DNA from: Streptomycetaceae bacterium
Lineage (GTDB): Bacteria; Actinomycetota; Actinomycetes; Nanopelagicales; Nanopelagicaceae
Direction: 5' to 3'
NCBI GenBank assembly: GCA_027483765.1
Contig: JAIXTW010000003.1
Coordinates: 203,293 to 267,292 of the forward strand
Length of the DNA stretch: 64,000 nt
Under the pieces are notes generated by a model that saw only the letters and a list, made by a program, of their open reading frames with translations, was not told the DNA's origin and did not search any database. Positions 49,402 through 59,606 of the stretch are shown here, piece by piece. Position 1 is the stretch's first letter. Each line of letters begins with the position of its first letter. The translations under genes were made by a program, and so were the position numbers.

Positions 49402-50246
49402 ACCAGCTCCTCGGTTCCAGCTTTTCGAACATAGACGGTGACAAGGATCAAGATCGCCGCCATGAGCGTAAATGAGAGTGCTGCCGCTGTTGGGTAATCA
49501 ACAATTTTAAAGTAACGCGATTCAATAACATTTCCGAGCATCTTTGTCTGTGGGCTGCCAAGAATTGCAGCGTTGACATAGTCACCGGCCGCCGGAATAA
49601 ATGTAAGGAGAGTTCCAGCAACAACGCCTGGCATCGATAGCGGCAAAGTTACGCGACGGAATGTGGTGAATCCGTTTGCATAGAGATCACCCGATGCTTC
49701 AAGTGTGCGTGGGTCAATGCGATCAATTGATGCATAAAGTGGCAAAGTCATAAATGGTAAGAAGTTATAGGTCAAACCCATGACAACCGCAAAGGCGCTA
49801 GAAGTTAGTGTCGTGCTCTCGGAGATGATGTGCAAAGAGCGAAGCGTGGGAACAACCGGACCCTCTTCACCAAGAATCTGTTTCCAAGCAATAGTGCGAA
49901 GCAAGAATGATGTAAAAAATGGTGCGATCACAAGCACTAGTAATACATTCTTAAATCTTCCACCCTTAAATGCAATCGTGTATGCCAACGGGTAAGCAAT
50001 CGCCAGTGCCAGCACTGTTGCAAGCAGCGCATAGAGAAAGGAGCGCCCAAATTGTTCTTTGTTCTCGAGAAAAGCATCGAGGTAATTAGCAAAGCGCCAG
50101 CTCTGTTCGTATTCGCCGGTATCTCCCCCGCCGACAGGTGTCTGGGTAGATGTCTGGGCAAGATTCAATAAAGGAAGTAAGAAGAAGGTGAAGAGGAACC
50201 CCATCCCCGGAATCAATAGGAGATAAGGGGTGCTGAGCTTTCTCAT
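49398..50246 (-). CDS. potB: Spermidine/putrescine ABC transporter permease PotB
   Basis: A 282-aa permease paralogous to PotC, with its EAA motif EASGDLYANGFTTFRRVTLP. It has an N-terminal hydrophobic helix (LLLIPGMGFLFTFFLLPLL) and about five more. Four-base overlaps on both sides tie it to potA and potC. Confidence 0.93.
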   Translation of the reverse strand: MRKLSTPYLLLIPGMGFLFTFFLLPLLNLAQTSTQTPVGGGDTGEYEQSWRFANYLDAFLENKEQFGRSFLYALLATVLALAIAYPLAYTIAFKGGRFKNVLLVLVIAPFFTSFLLRTIAWKQILGEEGPVVPTLRSLHIISESTTLTSSAFAVVMGLTYNFLPFMTLPLYASIDRIDPRTLEASGDLYANGFTTFRRVTLPLSMPGVVAGTLLTFIPAAGDYVNAAILGSPQTKMLGNVIESRYFKIVDYPTAAALSFTLMAAILILVTVYVRKAGTEELV

Positions 50247-51394
50247 TCTTCGTCTAAATCCTCTTCAGGATTCACTTCAGTGCCAGCTTCGGCATCATCA
50301 TCGCCGCGAAGGGCGAAGGTGAAGATAGGTTCCCAAGAAATATTGACGCTCTCGCCCACGCTAAATGGTGCAACGCCATCGTCATTTTGCTCAAAGACCA
50401 TTAGCTCTTGTCCCCACGGCATCAGCACCTGGTACTGAGTTGAGACGCCAATATACGAAACATCTTCAATCTTTCCGCCGGTAAGAATATTTCCAGAAGT
50501 TGAAGTTTCTAGTCGAGAAATACGGAACTTCTCTGGTCTGATGCCCGCCAAAATTGAGTTATCAACTGCATGTGAACGATCTTTTTGCAGCGAAATCTTC
50601 TGACCGAAGAGATCAACAATCTGGTTAGCGCCATCGGAACCTGTAATGGAACCTTTGATGAGATTTGATTGGCCCAAGAAGTTAGCAACAAAGGCGGTCT
50701 TTGGATTGTCATACAGCGACGCCGGCGAACCCATCTGCTCGATTTCGCCCTCGTTCATTACCGCGATGGTGTCAGCCATGGTCATAGCTTCTTCCTGATC
50801 GTGGGTAACGTGAACGAAAGTGATTCCCACTTCCTTCTGAATCCACTTAAGTTCAATCTGCATCTGACGACGTAGTTTGAGATCGAGTGCGCCCAATGGC
50901 TCATCGAGTAAAAGAAGTGCTGGACGATTAACGATGGCGCGAGCAAGTGCGATGCGCTGCTGTTGACCACCCGATAGCTGAGTCGGTTTACGTTGTGCCA
51001 GATGCGGAAGTTCCACGAGTTCTAGTGCTTTGTTGACCGCATCATTAACGTCTTTGATTCCGCGACGGCGTAGGCCAAATGCAATATTTTCAAAGATAGT
51101 TAAATGTGGAAATAGCGCATAGTTCTGGAAAACGGTGTTGATGGGACGCTGATATGGCTTGGTATGAGTAATCTCGGTAGCGCCCAACGAGATAGTTCCT
51201 TGGGTTGGCTCTTCAAGCCCTGCAATCATTCGAAGAGTTGTTGTCTTTCCACATCCTGAAGGTCCAAGGAGTGCGAAGAATGAACCTTCAGGAATGGTGA
51301 GAGACAAATCGTTTACGGCGGTGAAATCGCCATAACTCTTTGTAATGTGAGAAAGTTTTAAATCTCCTCGTGCAGAACTTGCAACATCTGACAC
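50243..51394 (-). CDS. potA: Spermidine/putrescine ABC transporter ATPase PotA
   Basis: A 383-aa importer ATPase. Walker A GPSGCGKTT (about 43-51), Q-loop in TVFQNYALFPHLT, signature LSGGQQQR, Walker B LLLDEPLGALD and a switch His in VTHDQEEAM are present. The C-terminal TOBE domain (about 290-360) is typical of the polyamine/maltose group. The C-terminus is acidic. It starts with GTG overlapping the potD stop by one base (TAGTG). Confidence 0.96.
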   Translation of the reverse strand: MSDVASSARGDLKLSHITKSYGDFTAVNDLSLTIPEGSFFALLGPSGCGKTTTLRMIAGLEEPTQGTISLGATEITHTKPYQRPINTVFQNYALFPHLTIFENIAFGLRRRGIKDVNDAVNKALELVELPHLAQRKPTQLSGGQQQRIALARAIVNRPALLLLDEPLGALDLKLRRQMQIELKWIQKEVGITFVHVTHDQEEAMTMADTIAVMNEGEIEQMGSPASLYDNPKTAFVANFLGQSNLIKGSITGSDGANQIVDLFGQKISLQKDRSHAVDNSILAGIRPEKFRISRLETSTSGNILTGGKIEDVSYIGVSTQYQVLMPWGQELMVFEQNDDGVAPFSVGESVNISWEPIFTFALRGDDDAEAGTEVNPEEDLDEE

Positions 51395-52560
51395 TAGTTG
51401 CCGGCAGCCTTCTGGAAGGCTTCAGTCCACATAGTCTCTTCAGCTGGAGTCAATGCGCGGAATACAGAGAGGTTCGCCATTGTCTTTTCAGTTGGGAAGA
51501 TAAATTCACTCGCTGCTAGATCTGGATCAATCTTCTCCATCTCAGCTTGTGCGCCCTTTACTGGACAGAAGTAGTTCACATACGCGGCTACTTCAGCAGC
51601 AACGGATGGCTCGTAGTAGTAATTAATGAGCTTCTCTGCATTCGCCTTTGCCTCTGGTGTGGCTGTTGATGGAATCATCATGTTATCGCCAGAGATTGTT
51701 CCGCCTGATTCAGGGATTGCGAAGTCAAACTTTCCTTCGTTCTCTGACTTCAAGATGAACATATCGCCAGACCAACCGATAACTGCAGTTGCATCTCCAG
51801 AAACGAGATCCTCTGCGTACTCGTTACCCTTAACGCCGCGAATCCAACCATCGGCGCTCTTCTTGGCAAGGAAATCGACCGCGTTCATAAATTGATCTTC
51901 GGTAACTGTCTGCAAGCTGATGCCCTGCGAAAGCAAGATGATTCCAATGGTGTCGCGCATTTCAGAGAGAACAACAATCTTTCCCTTATTTGCCGGAGCA
52001 AAGAGATCTTCAATGGTGCGAATTCCCTTTGGATTCTTCTGGGTGTTCCAACCAAAACCACCCATGATTCCCTGCCATGTCAGTGAGTAATCACGATTGG
52101 CATCGTAGGAAGGCTTTGCAAGTGTGTCGACGATATTTGCTTTATTTGGAATGTTCGCTGCATCAAACTTCTGTGCATATCCAAGACGAATCCAACGTCC
52201 AGCCATCCAGTCTGTTGGGCAGACGATGTCGTATCCAATATCTTTATTGAGCTTTAGCTGTGCTTGAACTTTGCCGAAGAACTCATCGTTATCGTTGTAA
52301 TCTTCAAAATACTTAACATCAATGCCGCTCTCTTTTGTAAAGGCCTGCAGCGTTGGGTAGTTCTTACCTGAGTCATCAACATCTAGGTAGAGCGGCCAGT
52401 TACCCCAGCGGATAGCGTTCTCAGAAGAACCGCCTCCTGATCCACATGCAGCGAGCGCACTTGCACCTGCAACTGCACCAGCGCCGGCTAGAACCGCACG
52501 ACGTGAAACTTTAGAGTTAATAATTGAACGTGCTTCTGGAGAGAGTGACTTCTTAGCCAT
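51394..52560 (-). CDS. potD: Polyamine-binding lipoprotein PotD (Tat-type signal)
   Basis: A 388-aa periplasmic-type binding protein. The N-terminus has a twin-arginine signal SRRAVLAGAG with R20-R21 and a lipobox LAAC (Cys39), so it is probably exported folded and anchored as a lipoprotein. The mature part starts after a Gly/Ser spacer and contains IRWGNWPLYLD and PTDWMAGRWI, characteristic of PotD/PotF. It is the first gene of potDABC and has its own promoter. Confidence 0.93.
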   Translation of the reverse strand: MAKKSLSPEARSIINSKVSRRAVLAGAGAVAGASALAACGSGGGSSENAIRWGNWPLYLDVDDSGKNYPTLQAFTKESGIDVKYFEDYNDNDEFFGKVQAQLKLNKDIGYDIVCPTDWMAGRWIRLGYAQKFDAANIPNKANIVDTLAKPSYDANRDYSLTWQGIMGGFGWNTQKNPKGIRTIEDLFAPANKGKIVVLSEMRDTIGIILLSQGISLQTVTEDQFMNAVDFLAKKSADGWIRGVKGNEYAEDLVSGDATAVIGWSGDMFILKSENEGKFDFAIPESGGTISGDNMMIPSTATPEAKANAEKLINYYYEPSVAAEVAAYVNYFCPVKGAQAEMEKIDPDLAASEFIFPTEKTMANLSVFRALTPAEETMWTEAFQKAAGN

Positions 52561-52611
52561 GACTGAGGCTCCTTTTAAATTGCCGGAATAAGGGACGGTT
52601 TTGCTGGGCTT

Positions 52612-52640
52612 ATTATGGACTTTCAGGCGCCCTGAGCCAA
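52612..52640 (-). promoter_or_regulatory. Promoter of potDABC with an internal palindrome
   Basis: On the minus strand, TTGGCT (52635-52640), a 17-base spacer and CATAAT (52612-52617) form a good housekeeping promoter about 50 bases before the potD ATG. The spacer holds TCAGG-GCG-CCTGA (52623-52635), a 13-base palindrome well placed for a repressor. AAAGGAG precedes the ATG. Confidence 0.65.
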
Positions 52641-52682
52641 ACCTAAATCGGTTAATTTTTGGTGATTTATTTGGCCGGATTT

Positions 52683-54110
52683 CTATCCGTTGAGATTGCT
52701 CATCACATGCTTGATGCGGGTGTAATCCTCGAAGCCGTAGCTGGAGAGATCCTTGCCGTACCCGCTTCGCTTGAAGCCGCCGTGCGGCATCTCGGCCACC
52801 AATGGAATATGGGTATTAATCCAGACGCATCCGAAGTCAAAGGCCTTGGCCATGCGCATCGCGCGACCGTGGTCCTTGGTCCAGACAGATGAGGCCAGGC
52901 CGTAGTCAACACCATTGGCCATCGACACCGCTTCGGCTTCATCGGTAAATTTCTGAATCGTGATGACTGGCCCAAATATCTCAGATTGAATCAGTTCGTC
53001 ATCCTGCTTGAGGTCGGCAATGACAGTTGGTGCGATGAAGTAACCAGCCATATTTGTCGGAGCACCGCCGGCAACGATGCGAGCATGCGATGGCACCCGA
53101 GCAATAAAGCCACTGCAGCGATCGAACTGATTCTTATTATTTACCGGGCCAACTAATACATCTTCACTTGGCATACCCATGGCAATCTGATTTGTTGCCT
53201 GATCTGCCAACAACTTCACCATCTCCTCGTACACGCCAGCTTGCACCAGCACGCGAGTGGCGGCGGTGCAATCTTGTCCGGCGTTGAAGAATCCGGCGAT
53301 GGCAATACCTTCGGCAGCTGCAGCCAAATCAGCATCGTTAAAGACAACTACCGGCGCCTTGCCACCAAGTTCAAGGTGAACGCGCTTGAGTGATTTTGCA
53401 GCCCCTGCTGCAACTTCCATTCCAGCACGCACGGAACCAGTAATGGAAACCATGGCCGGTGTTGCGTGATCAACAAGGAGCGCGCCTGTTTCGCGCTCGC
53501 CCGTAACAACGTTAATCACACCATCGGGTAAAAATTCGCTCATGATCTGCGCCATAAACACCGTCGATGCTGGCGTTGTATCACTTGGCTTAAGCACAAC
53601 GGTATTTCCCGCCGCAATCGCCGGCGCCCATTTCCAAACCGCCATCATCATTGGGTAATTCCAAGGTGTTACCTGTGCGCACACACCTACTGGTTCGCGA
53701 CGAATAAAGGAGGTCATCCCCTTCATATATTCACCCGCAGACTTTCCTTCCAAATTGCGAGCAGCGCCAGCAAAGAAGCGAATCTGATCGACCATCGGCG
53801 GCACTTCTTCAGAGGCTACGAGCCCCATTGGCTTTCCGCAGTTCTCAGATTCAATGGCCACAAATTCATCGGCGCGAGATTCAATGGCATCGGCAATTTT
53901 CAGTAGCGCACGTTGACGCTCTGACGGGGTGGAATCACGCCAATCGACAAATGCGTTACTTGCCGCTTTCATCGCGGAATCAACATCGGCGGAGTTCGAC
54001 TTAGGTGCGGTTGCAAATGGCTCAGCTGTTGCCGGGTTGATCAGCGTGGTGGTCTCTCCCGATGCGCTATCAACTGACTTTCCATTGATGAAATTCTGTA
54101 ACTTCTTCAT
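52683..54110 (-). CDS. NAD-dependent aldehyde dehydrogenase, probably gamma-aminobutyraldehyde dehydrogenase
   Basis: A 475-aa ALDH. It has TPWNYPMMMAVWKWAPAIAA, the catalytic Glu segment HLELGGKAPVVVF and the catalytic Cys in FFNAGQDCTAATRV, plus GYGKDLSSYGFEDYT at the C-terminus as in PatD-type enzymes. The position directly upstream of the polyamine transporter potDABC suggests oxidation of 4-aminobutanal from putrescine to GABA; this is context-based. It follows the DinB-like gene by four bases. Confidence 0.85.
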   Translation of the reverse strand: MKKLQNFINGKSVDSASGETTTLINPATAEPFATAPKSNSADVDSAMKAASNAFVDWRDSTPSERQRALLKIADAIESRADEFVAIESENCGKPMGLVASEEVPPMVDQIRFFAGAARNLEGKSAGEYMKGMTSFIRREPVGVCAQVTPWNYPMMMAVWKWAPAIAAGNTVVLKPSDTTPASTVFMAQIMSEFLPDGVINVVTGERETGALLVDHATPAMVSITGSVRAGMEVAAGAAKSLKRVHLELGGKAPVVVFNDADLAAAAEGIAIAGFFNAGQDCTAATRVLVQAGVYEEMVKLLADQATNQIAMGMPSEDVLVGPVNNKNQFDRCSGFIARVPSHARIVAGGAPTNMAGYFIAPTVIADLKQDDELIQSEIFGPVITIQKFTDEAEAVSMANGVDYGLASSVWTKDHGRAMRMAKAFDFGCVWINTHIPLVAEMPHGGFKRSGYGKDLSSYGFEDYTRIKHVMSNLNG

Positions 54111-54114
54111 CGCC

Positions 54115-54585
54115 CTATGCCTGACCCTTCGTAGCTCGCACCATCTGATCGCCGTGATCGTATGGATGTTTTGTATATGCCTCTAACCAACGAGCCACAG
54201 TGTATTTACCTGCCTCTGTATGCTCGCCAAACTTTTCCAGATCGCTCTCTTCCAAACGCTTCACCAAATCAAGCGAACTCGCCCGCACCGCGGCATAGAC
54301 CGCAATCGCATTCTCCACTGGCCCATCGACATAGCCGAGTTTTACTTCATTGGCCCATGCGCTTTCGTCATAACCCTGAATCACAGAACCTTCTGGCTCA
54401 GCAATCAATCTGCGCAAGCGCGCGTATGACTGCGCTTCAGAATCAGCCATATGGTGAATACATTGACGAGCAGACCATTCGTTCTCAGCATGGATATCCA
54501 ATAAATCTGCAGTAATGCCGCGCGCTAAATTAAGAAAATATTGTGTTGCCGATTCATATGCCGCGGCGGCTTCTTTCATATCCAT
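54115..54585 (-). CDS. DinB-superfamily protein
   Basis: A 156-aa four-helix protein of the DinB/YfiT type, with the metal-site histidines in ENEWSARQCIHHMADSE and KHPYDHGDQ. Members include thiol-dependent transferases and proteins of unknown role; some depend on bacillithiol or mycothiol. No specific substrate can be named. ATG 54585 is preferred over 54654, which lies inside rlmN, and over the ATG two codons later. No ribosome-binding site precedes it, but a leaderless-type promoter does. Confidence 0.8.
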   Translation of the reverse strand: MDMKEAAAAYESATQYFLNLARGITADLLDIHAENEWSARQCIHHMADSEAQSYARLRRLIAEPEGSVIQGYDESAWANEVKLGYVDGPVENAIAVYAAVRASSLDLVKRLEESDLEKFGEHTEAGKYTVARWLEAYTKHPYDHGDQMVRATKGQA

Positions 54586-54597
54586 ATGGGGATAGTA
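54586..54597 (-). promoter_or_regulatory. Leaderless-type -10 before the DinB-like gene
   Basis: TACTAT (54592-54597) is followed by exactly six bases and the ATG, one base after the rlmN stop. The same TANNNT-N6-ATG geometry is seen at ndgR and cinA. The -35 region is poor. Confidence 0.5.
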
Positions 54598-54598
54598 G

Positions 54599-55726
54599 TT
54601 AAATCTTCTCCTTCTCGCTAGCAGCGAGTTGGCCACAGGCACCATCAATTTCACGGCCGCGAGTATCGCGCACAGTTACTGGAACACCGTAGGACTCAAG
54701 AATTCGAACAAACTCTGATTCATCCTCGCGGCGAGATGCGGTCCACTTTGAACCTGGGGTTGGGTTCAGTGGAATTAAGTTCACGTGGGCATTTCGATTC
54801 TTGAGCAATCTGCCTAATAAATCTGAACGCCACGACTGGTCATTGATATCTCGAATAAGCGCGTACTCAATTGAGTAACGTCGACCGGTCTTCTTTTCAT
54901 ATGCATCAGCAGCTGCCAATACTTCACGGACATTAAATCTGTTGTTAATTGGCACAAGTGAGTCGCGAAGTTCGTCATCAGGGGTGTGAAGTGAAACTGC
55001 CAAGGTGCAGTTGATTCCTTCATCCATAAGCTTTTCAATTCCTGGCACCAAACCAACCGTTGAAACAACTACTGAGCGAGCAGAGATTCCGAGTCCATCT
55101 GGATTAGAGTCGGTGATGTTATGAAGTGTGCGCACTACTGCGTTGTAGTTAGCAAGAGGCTCGCCCATTCCCATAAAGACAATATTAGAAAGTCGTGTTG
55201 GTCCACCGGGCATTTCACCTTGAGCACATGCGCGTGCTGCAGCAACAATCTGGTCGGTGATTTCGGCCGCCGATAAGTTTCGTGTGAGACCTGCTTGACC
55301 GGTTGCACAGAATGGGCAATTCATACCGCACCCAGCTTGGGATGAGATACAGACGGTTGTGCGATCTGAATATCTCATCAGAACTGACTCAACGAGCACG
55401 CCATCATGGAGCTTCCACAAATCTTTACGAGTCATGCCGCCATCTGTGGTGCGAGTTGTAACCAGTTCAATCATTTTTGGTGTGAGCGCATCTGCAATTG
55501 TTTGGCGCTCTGCCGCCGGAATATCTGACCAATCCTCTGGCGTGTTTGAAAGATGGGTGAAGTAGTGGGTAGCTACTTGAGCTGCTCTAAATGGTTGGAA
55601 GCCAAGTTCCTTCGCCCACGCTTTGCGCTCTTCGGGTGCGAAGTCGGCAAGGTGCTTGGGTGCTTTCTTGCGCTGAACAGGTTCATCGAAAACTAATTTG
55701 AGTTCGGTCGGACGCTCGGTTGTCAT
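54599..55726 (-). CDS. rlmN: Dual-specificity RNA methyltransferase RlmN
   Basis: A radical-SAM enzyme (375 aa) that methylates A2503 of 23S rRNA and A37 of tRNAs. The Fe-S triad C133-x3-C137-x2-C140 is in [26 protein letters not shown] and the C-terminal region with a conserved Cys ([10 protein letters not shown]) that forms the protein-RNA adduct are present. It overlaps cdsA by four bases. Confidence 0.97.
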   Translation of the reverse strand: MTTERPTELKLVFDEPVQRKKAPKHLADFAPEERKAWAKELGFQPFRAAQVATHYFTHLSNTPEDWSDIPAAERQTIADALTPKMIELVTTRTTDGGMTRKDLWKLHDGVLVESVLMRYSDRTTVCISSQAGCGMNCPFCATGQAGLTRNLSAAEITDQIVAAARACAQGEMPGGPTRLSNIVFMGMGEPLANYNAVVRTLHNITDSNPDGLGISARSVVVSTVGLVPGIEKLMDEGINCTLAVSLHTPDDELRDSLVPINNRFNVREVLAAADAYEKKTGRRYSIEYALIRDINDQSWRSDLLGRLLKNRNAHVNLIPLNPTPGSKWTASRREDESEFVRILESYGVPVTVRDTRGREIDGACGQLAASEKEKI

Positions 55727-56583
55727 AGCAAACCTGAATCTTGTGCGCGGCGAACAATTTCAAGTGCCAACCACAAGGCAGGTGCTGCGAAGAGAACAGA
55801 ATCAAGACGATCGAGAACACCCCCATGACCAGGCAATAAGGAACCCATATCTTTAATTGCCATGTCGCGCTTGAGTGCAGATTCAATCAGGTCGCCGGCT
55901 GTTGCTGTAAATACTGTAAGTAATCCGGCTAAGACGCCGATCCAGTATTCAGAGTCCATGATGAAGTGGAAGGCCAGTGCGCCACCGATCACTGTGAAGA
56001 TAAGTGAACCGATGAGGCCTTCGACTGTTTTCTTGGGGCTGATGCGCGGTGCCAGTGGATGCTTACCAAAGAGCACGCCAGTGAAATAAGCAAAAGTGTC
56101 ATTGCAGGAAACCAGAATGACGAATGTCATGACGCGCTCTAAACCATTTGATGGTCGTGCAAGAAGGATTAGGAAGCCGGCAAGAAATGGAAGGTAGATC
56201 AGAGCAAGTGCGGAAGCTGATGCGGTCTTTACGAAGTTTTCAGTTCCGCGCGGCAAGAGAAGAACGAGAAGTGCGGGGAAGGAAATAGCAGTTGCTACAG
56301 CCAGACCTGAGACTCCCCCGAGCCAGGTAGACGCACCGAGTGCAATCGTGGCGGTGGTGAGTGACCAGAGCGGTACATGGATATCTACTGCTGTAAATGC
56401 GCGATTGATTTCGCGGATTCCGAGAATGACGGCGCAGGTAACAAGTACTGCAAAGCTAACTCGGTAGGTAGAAAGTGATACCCAGACCAGGAGCAGGATT
56501 CCGAGACTGACCAGAATTGAGGGTCCAAGTTTTCGACCAGCGCGCTTATTGATAGCTTCGTTAATCGAATGTAAATCAGACAC
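55723..56583 (-). CDS. cdsA: Phosphatidate cytidylyltransferase
   Basis: A 286-aa membrane enzyme making CDP-diacylglycerol, the precursor for PgsA. About eight hydrophobic helices are seen; the signature [20 protein letters not shown] followed by DRLDS lies near the C-terminus. The gene lies between frr and rlmN as usual. Confidence 0.96.
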   Translation of the reverse strand: MSDLHSINEAINKRAGRKLGPSILVSLGILLLVWVSLSTYRVSFAVLVTCAVILGIREINRAFTAVDIHVPLWSLTTATIALGASTWLGGVSGLAVATAISFPALLVLLLPRGTENFVKTASASALALIYLPFLAGFLILLARPSNGLERVMTFVILVSCNDTFAYFTGVLFGKHPLAPRISPKKTVEGLIGSLIFTVIGGALAFHFIMDSEYWIGVLAGLLTVFTATAGDLIESALKRDMAIKDMGSLLPGHGGVLDRLDSVLFAAPALWLALEIVRRAQDSGLL

Positions 56584-56606
56584 GGTAAGTGAACTTCAGT
56601 GAAGTC

Positions 56607-57170
56607 TTAAACTTCGAGAAGTTCAGCCTCCTTATGCTTTAAGAGTTCGTCAATCTTGGCTACGTGATCTGAAGTGATCTTCTCGAGCTCTTTCTCGCCG
56701 CGGCTTAAATCATCTTTACCGATGTCGCCATCTTTCTCTAGCTTCTCCATCAATTCTTTGGCAGTACGGCGAATGTTGCGCACCGAAATCTTTGAATCCT
56801 CAGCCTTAGTCTTTGCGACCTTGATGTAATCCTTGCGGCGCTCTTCTGTCAGCTGTGGGAAGTTAACGCGAATGACCGCGCCATCTGAGGCTGGGTTAAC
56901 ACCTAAATCTGATTCGCGAATAGCTTTTTCGATAGATGCCATTGCACCCTTATCGAAGGGAGAAACAATTGCCATGCGGGATTCAGGAACCTGAATCGTG
57001 GCTAGCTGAGATAGCGAAGTGAATGTGCCGTAGTAATCGACCATGATTTTATTGAACATGGCAGGGTGAGCGCGGCCAGTGCGGATTGCACCGAAGTCAT
57101 CTTTGGCAACTTCGACAGCCTTATTCATCTTCTCAGTCGCCTCGGCGAGTGCACTCGTTACATCTGCCAT
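56607..57170 (-). CDS. frr: Ribosome recycling factor
   Basis: A 187-aa RRF that splits post-termination ribosomes with EF-G. ATG 57170 (GGGG eight bases upstream) is preferred to GTG 57179. The family core GAIRTGRAHPAMFNKIMVDYYG, the VNFPQLTEERRKDYIKVAK segment and the C-terminal helix are present. It follows pyrH by 29 bases. Confidence 0.97.
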   Translation of the reverse strand: MADVTSALAEATEKMNKAVEVAKDDFGAIRTGRAHPAMFNKIMVDYYGTFTSLSQLATIQVPESRMAIVSPFDKGAMASIEKAIRESDLGVNPASDGAVIRVNFPQLTEERRKDYIKVAKTKAEDSKISVRNIRRTAKELMEKLEKDGDIGKDDLSRGEKELEKITSDHVAKIDELLKHKEAELLEV

Positions 57171-57199
57171 CTTCTTCACCCCTTTTGAGTAGCCCTCGT

Positions 57200-57922
57200 C
57201 TAGGAGACGAGAGTTCCAATCTTTTCACCGCGAACTGCGCGGCCAATATTTCCATTCGACATCAAGTCAAAGACGACGATTGGCAAATTGTTTTCGCGAC
57301 ATAAGCTAAATGCTGCGGCATCGGCAACAGCGAGTGACTTCTGAAGAACTTCGTCATATGAAATCGTGTCGAACTTAGTTGCGCTTGAATCTTTTCGTGG
57401 ATCTGCGTTGTAGACGCCATCGACGCCTGACTTGGCGAGCAAGAGAGCACCAGCTCCGATTTCAAGTGCGCGCTGCGCGGCAACTGTGTCGGTTGTAAAG
57501 AACGGCATTCCAGCACCAGCACCGAAAATAACAACGCGACCTTTTTCCAGGTGGCGAATAGCGCGACGTGGAACATATGGCTCGGCAACTTGGCCCATGG
57601 TGATTGCAGTTTGGACGCGAGTATCGACGCCCTCTTTTTCAAGAAAATCTTGTAGTGCTAAACAGTTCATTACTGTTCCGAGCATTCCCATGTAGTCCGC
57701 GCGAGAACGTTCCATGCCGCGCTCTGAGAGTTCGGCGCCGCGGAAGAAGTTACCGCCACCGACAACGATTGCGATTTGTACACCGCTGCGAACAACATCT
57801 GCGATCTGCTTTGCAACATCAGCTAACACATCGGGATCAACACCGATACCTTTTTTGCCGCCGAAAACTTCTCCAGAAAGCTTAAGGAGCACCCGCTGAT
57901 AAGTTCCTCGTGAACCTGGCAT
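57200..57922 (-). CDS. pyrH: UMP kinase
   Basis: A 240-aa hexameric amino-acid-kinase-fold enzyme phosphorylating [19 protein letters not shown] at the N-terminus, [10 protein letters not shown] and [10 protein letters not shown] are characteristic. It lies between tsf and frr, the normal order. Confidence 0.98.
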   Translation of the reverse strand: MPGSRGTYQRVLLKLSGEVFGGKKGIGVDPDVLADVAKQIADVVRSGVQIAIVVGGGNFFRGAELSERGMERSRADYMGMLGTVMNCLALQDFLEKEGVDTRVQTAITMGQVAEPYVPRRAIRHLEKGRVVIFGAGAGMPFFTTDTVAAQRALEIGAGALLLAKSGVDGVYNADPRKDSSATKFDTISYDEVLQKSLAVADAAAFSLCRENNLPIVVFDLMSNGNIGRAVRGEKIGTLVS

Positions 57923-57965
57923 TGGTGCTCCTCTCGCTCTTCTTAAATCTTTACCTCTGGATAGT

Positions 57966-58793
57966 TTACTGACCTACGCGGAAACGGTGGAATGCCTTGA
58001 CGGCGGTTCCTGCCTCATCGAGGATCTGCTTAACGGTCTTCTTTGCATCCTTAGCGAAAGCCTGCTCGATCAGTGAAACTTCCTTCACAAATCCAGTTAC
58101 GCGCCCCTCGATAATCTTTGAAAGAGATGCTTCTGGCTTTCCTTCTGCGCGAGCTGTCTCTTCTGCAAGACGACGCTCTGTCTCAATCAAGTCTGCTGGA
58201 ACATCTTCGCGATTAACGAAACGTGGAGCAAATGCTGCGATGTGCTGTGCAACATCCTTACCAACTTCGGCAGCTTCCTTAGCCAGCGCAACCAAAACGC
58301 CAACCTGTGGTGGCAAATCTGGGCTAGTGCGGTGAAGGTAAAGTCCAACCGGACCTTCGATTACTGCAACGTTGCGGATTTCAATCTTCTCGCCGAGCGT
58401 CGCATTTCCTTCATCGATAACTGTCTGAACGGTCTTGCCGTTAGCCATGGTCGAAGCAAGGAATGCAGCAACATCTGCTGACTTAGCTGAAAGCAAGTGC
58501 TCTACGAGCTCATCGCCAAGTGCGATAAAACGCTCGCCCTTTGCAACGAAGTCTGTCTCGCAGTTAAGTTCAAGCATGACACCTGCGTCACCTGAAACTT
58601 TTGCAACTACTAGACCATTTGAGGTTAAACGACCTTCGCGCTTGGTAACGCCCTTTTGTCCTTTAACGCGAATGATTTCAATCGCCTTGTCGTAATCGCC
58701 ATCTGCTTCATCGAGTGCCTTCTTGCAATCGAGCATTCCTGCTGCGGTTGCTTCGCGAAGGCGCTTTACATCATCTGCTGAATAGTTAGCCAC
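57966..58793 (-). CDS. tsf: Elongation factor Ts
   Basis: A 275-aa guanine-exchange factor for EF-Tu. The N-terminal UBA-like part ends in [20 protein letters not shown], and the core has [14 protein letters not shown]. It follows rpsB by five bases. Confidence 0.98.
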   Translation of the reverse strand: MANYSADDVKRLREATAAGMLDCKKALDEADGDYDKAIEIIRVKGQKGVTKREGRLTSNGLVVAKVSGDAGVMLELNCETDFVAKGERFIALGDELVEHLLSAKSADVAAFLASTMANGKTVQTVIDEGNATLGEKIEIRNVAVIEGPVGLYLHRTSPDLPPQVGVLVALAKEAAEVGKDVAQHIAAFAPRFVNREDVPADLIETERRLAEETARAEGKPEASLSKIIEGRVTGFVKEVSLIEQAFAKDAKKTVKQILDEAGTAVKAFHRFRVGQ

Positions 58794-58798
58794 GTTAC

Positions 58799-59587
58799 TT
58801 ATGCCTCCGGTGTAGAAGTTGTTGATGCTGATTCAAGAATTTCCTTCTCGAGCGCTTCGGCGGCAGCAACCTCTTGAGTTGCCACTGCAACAGGTGCAGC
58901 TGCAGTGCGAGCCTTAAGACCCTCAACAATTGCATCTGTAATTACGCGGGTAAGAAGTTCGATTGAACGGATTGCATCGTCGTTACCTGGGATCTTGAAA
59001 TCAACTTCATCTGGATCGCAGTTTGTATCGAGGATTGCAATAACAGGAATACCGAGCTTCTTAGCTTCCTGAACTGCAAGGTGCTCCTTCTTGGTATCGA
59101 CAACCCAGATTGCTGAAGGCAACTTGGTCATGTGACGGATACCGTCGAGGTTCTTAAATAGTTTTTCGCGCTCACGGCGGAGAACAAGAAGTTCCTTCTT
59201 TGTGAGCAAGAGATCGTTTGCTGTCTCGAGAGCTTCTAGCTCCTTAAGACGCTGAATACGCTTGTAGACAGTTGGGAAGTTTGTGAGCATTCCACCTAAC
59301 CAGCGCTCTGTAACTGTTGGCATGCCAACGCGAGCTGCTTGATCGATGATTGGCTTGTGAGCCTGCTTCTTTGTTCCTACGAATAGGACGTGGCCACCCT
59401 TAGCAACAGTGTCCTTAACGAATGCGTAAGCAGAGTCGATAAGTGCAAGTGATTGCTGGATGTCGATGATGTAGATGCCATTGCGTTCGGTGAAAATAAA
59501 ACGCTTCATCTTTGGATTCCAACGACGAGTCTGGTGTCCGAAGTGGACTCCGCTGTCGAGGAGTTCGCGCATTGTTACAACTGCCAT
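58799..59587 (-). CDS. rpsB: 30S ribosomal protein S2
   Basis: A 262-aa S2. [20 protein letters not shown] and the [13 protein letters not shown] block identify it. AAGGAG precedes the ATG. The upstream gap holds a structured leader (see 59607-59667). It is the first gene of rpsB-tsf-pyrH-frr-cdsA-rlmN. Confidence 0.98.
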   Translation of the reverse strand: MAVVTMRELLDSGVHFGHQTRRWNPKMKRFIFTERNGIYIIDIQQSLALIDSAYAFVKDTVAKGGHVLFVGTKKQAHKPIIDQAARVGMPTVTERWLGGMLTNFPTVYKRIQRLKELEALETANDLLLTKKELLVLRREREKLFKNLDGIRHMTKLPSAIWVVDTKKEHLAVQEAKKLGIPVIAILDTNCDPDEVDFKIPGNDDAIRSIELLTRVITDAIVEGLKARTAAAPVAVATQEVAAAEALEKEILESASTTSTPEA

Positions 59588-59606
59588 GACGGCACGCTCC
59601 TTCTTA

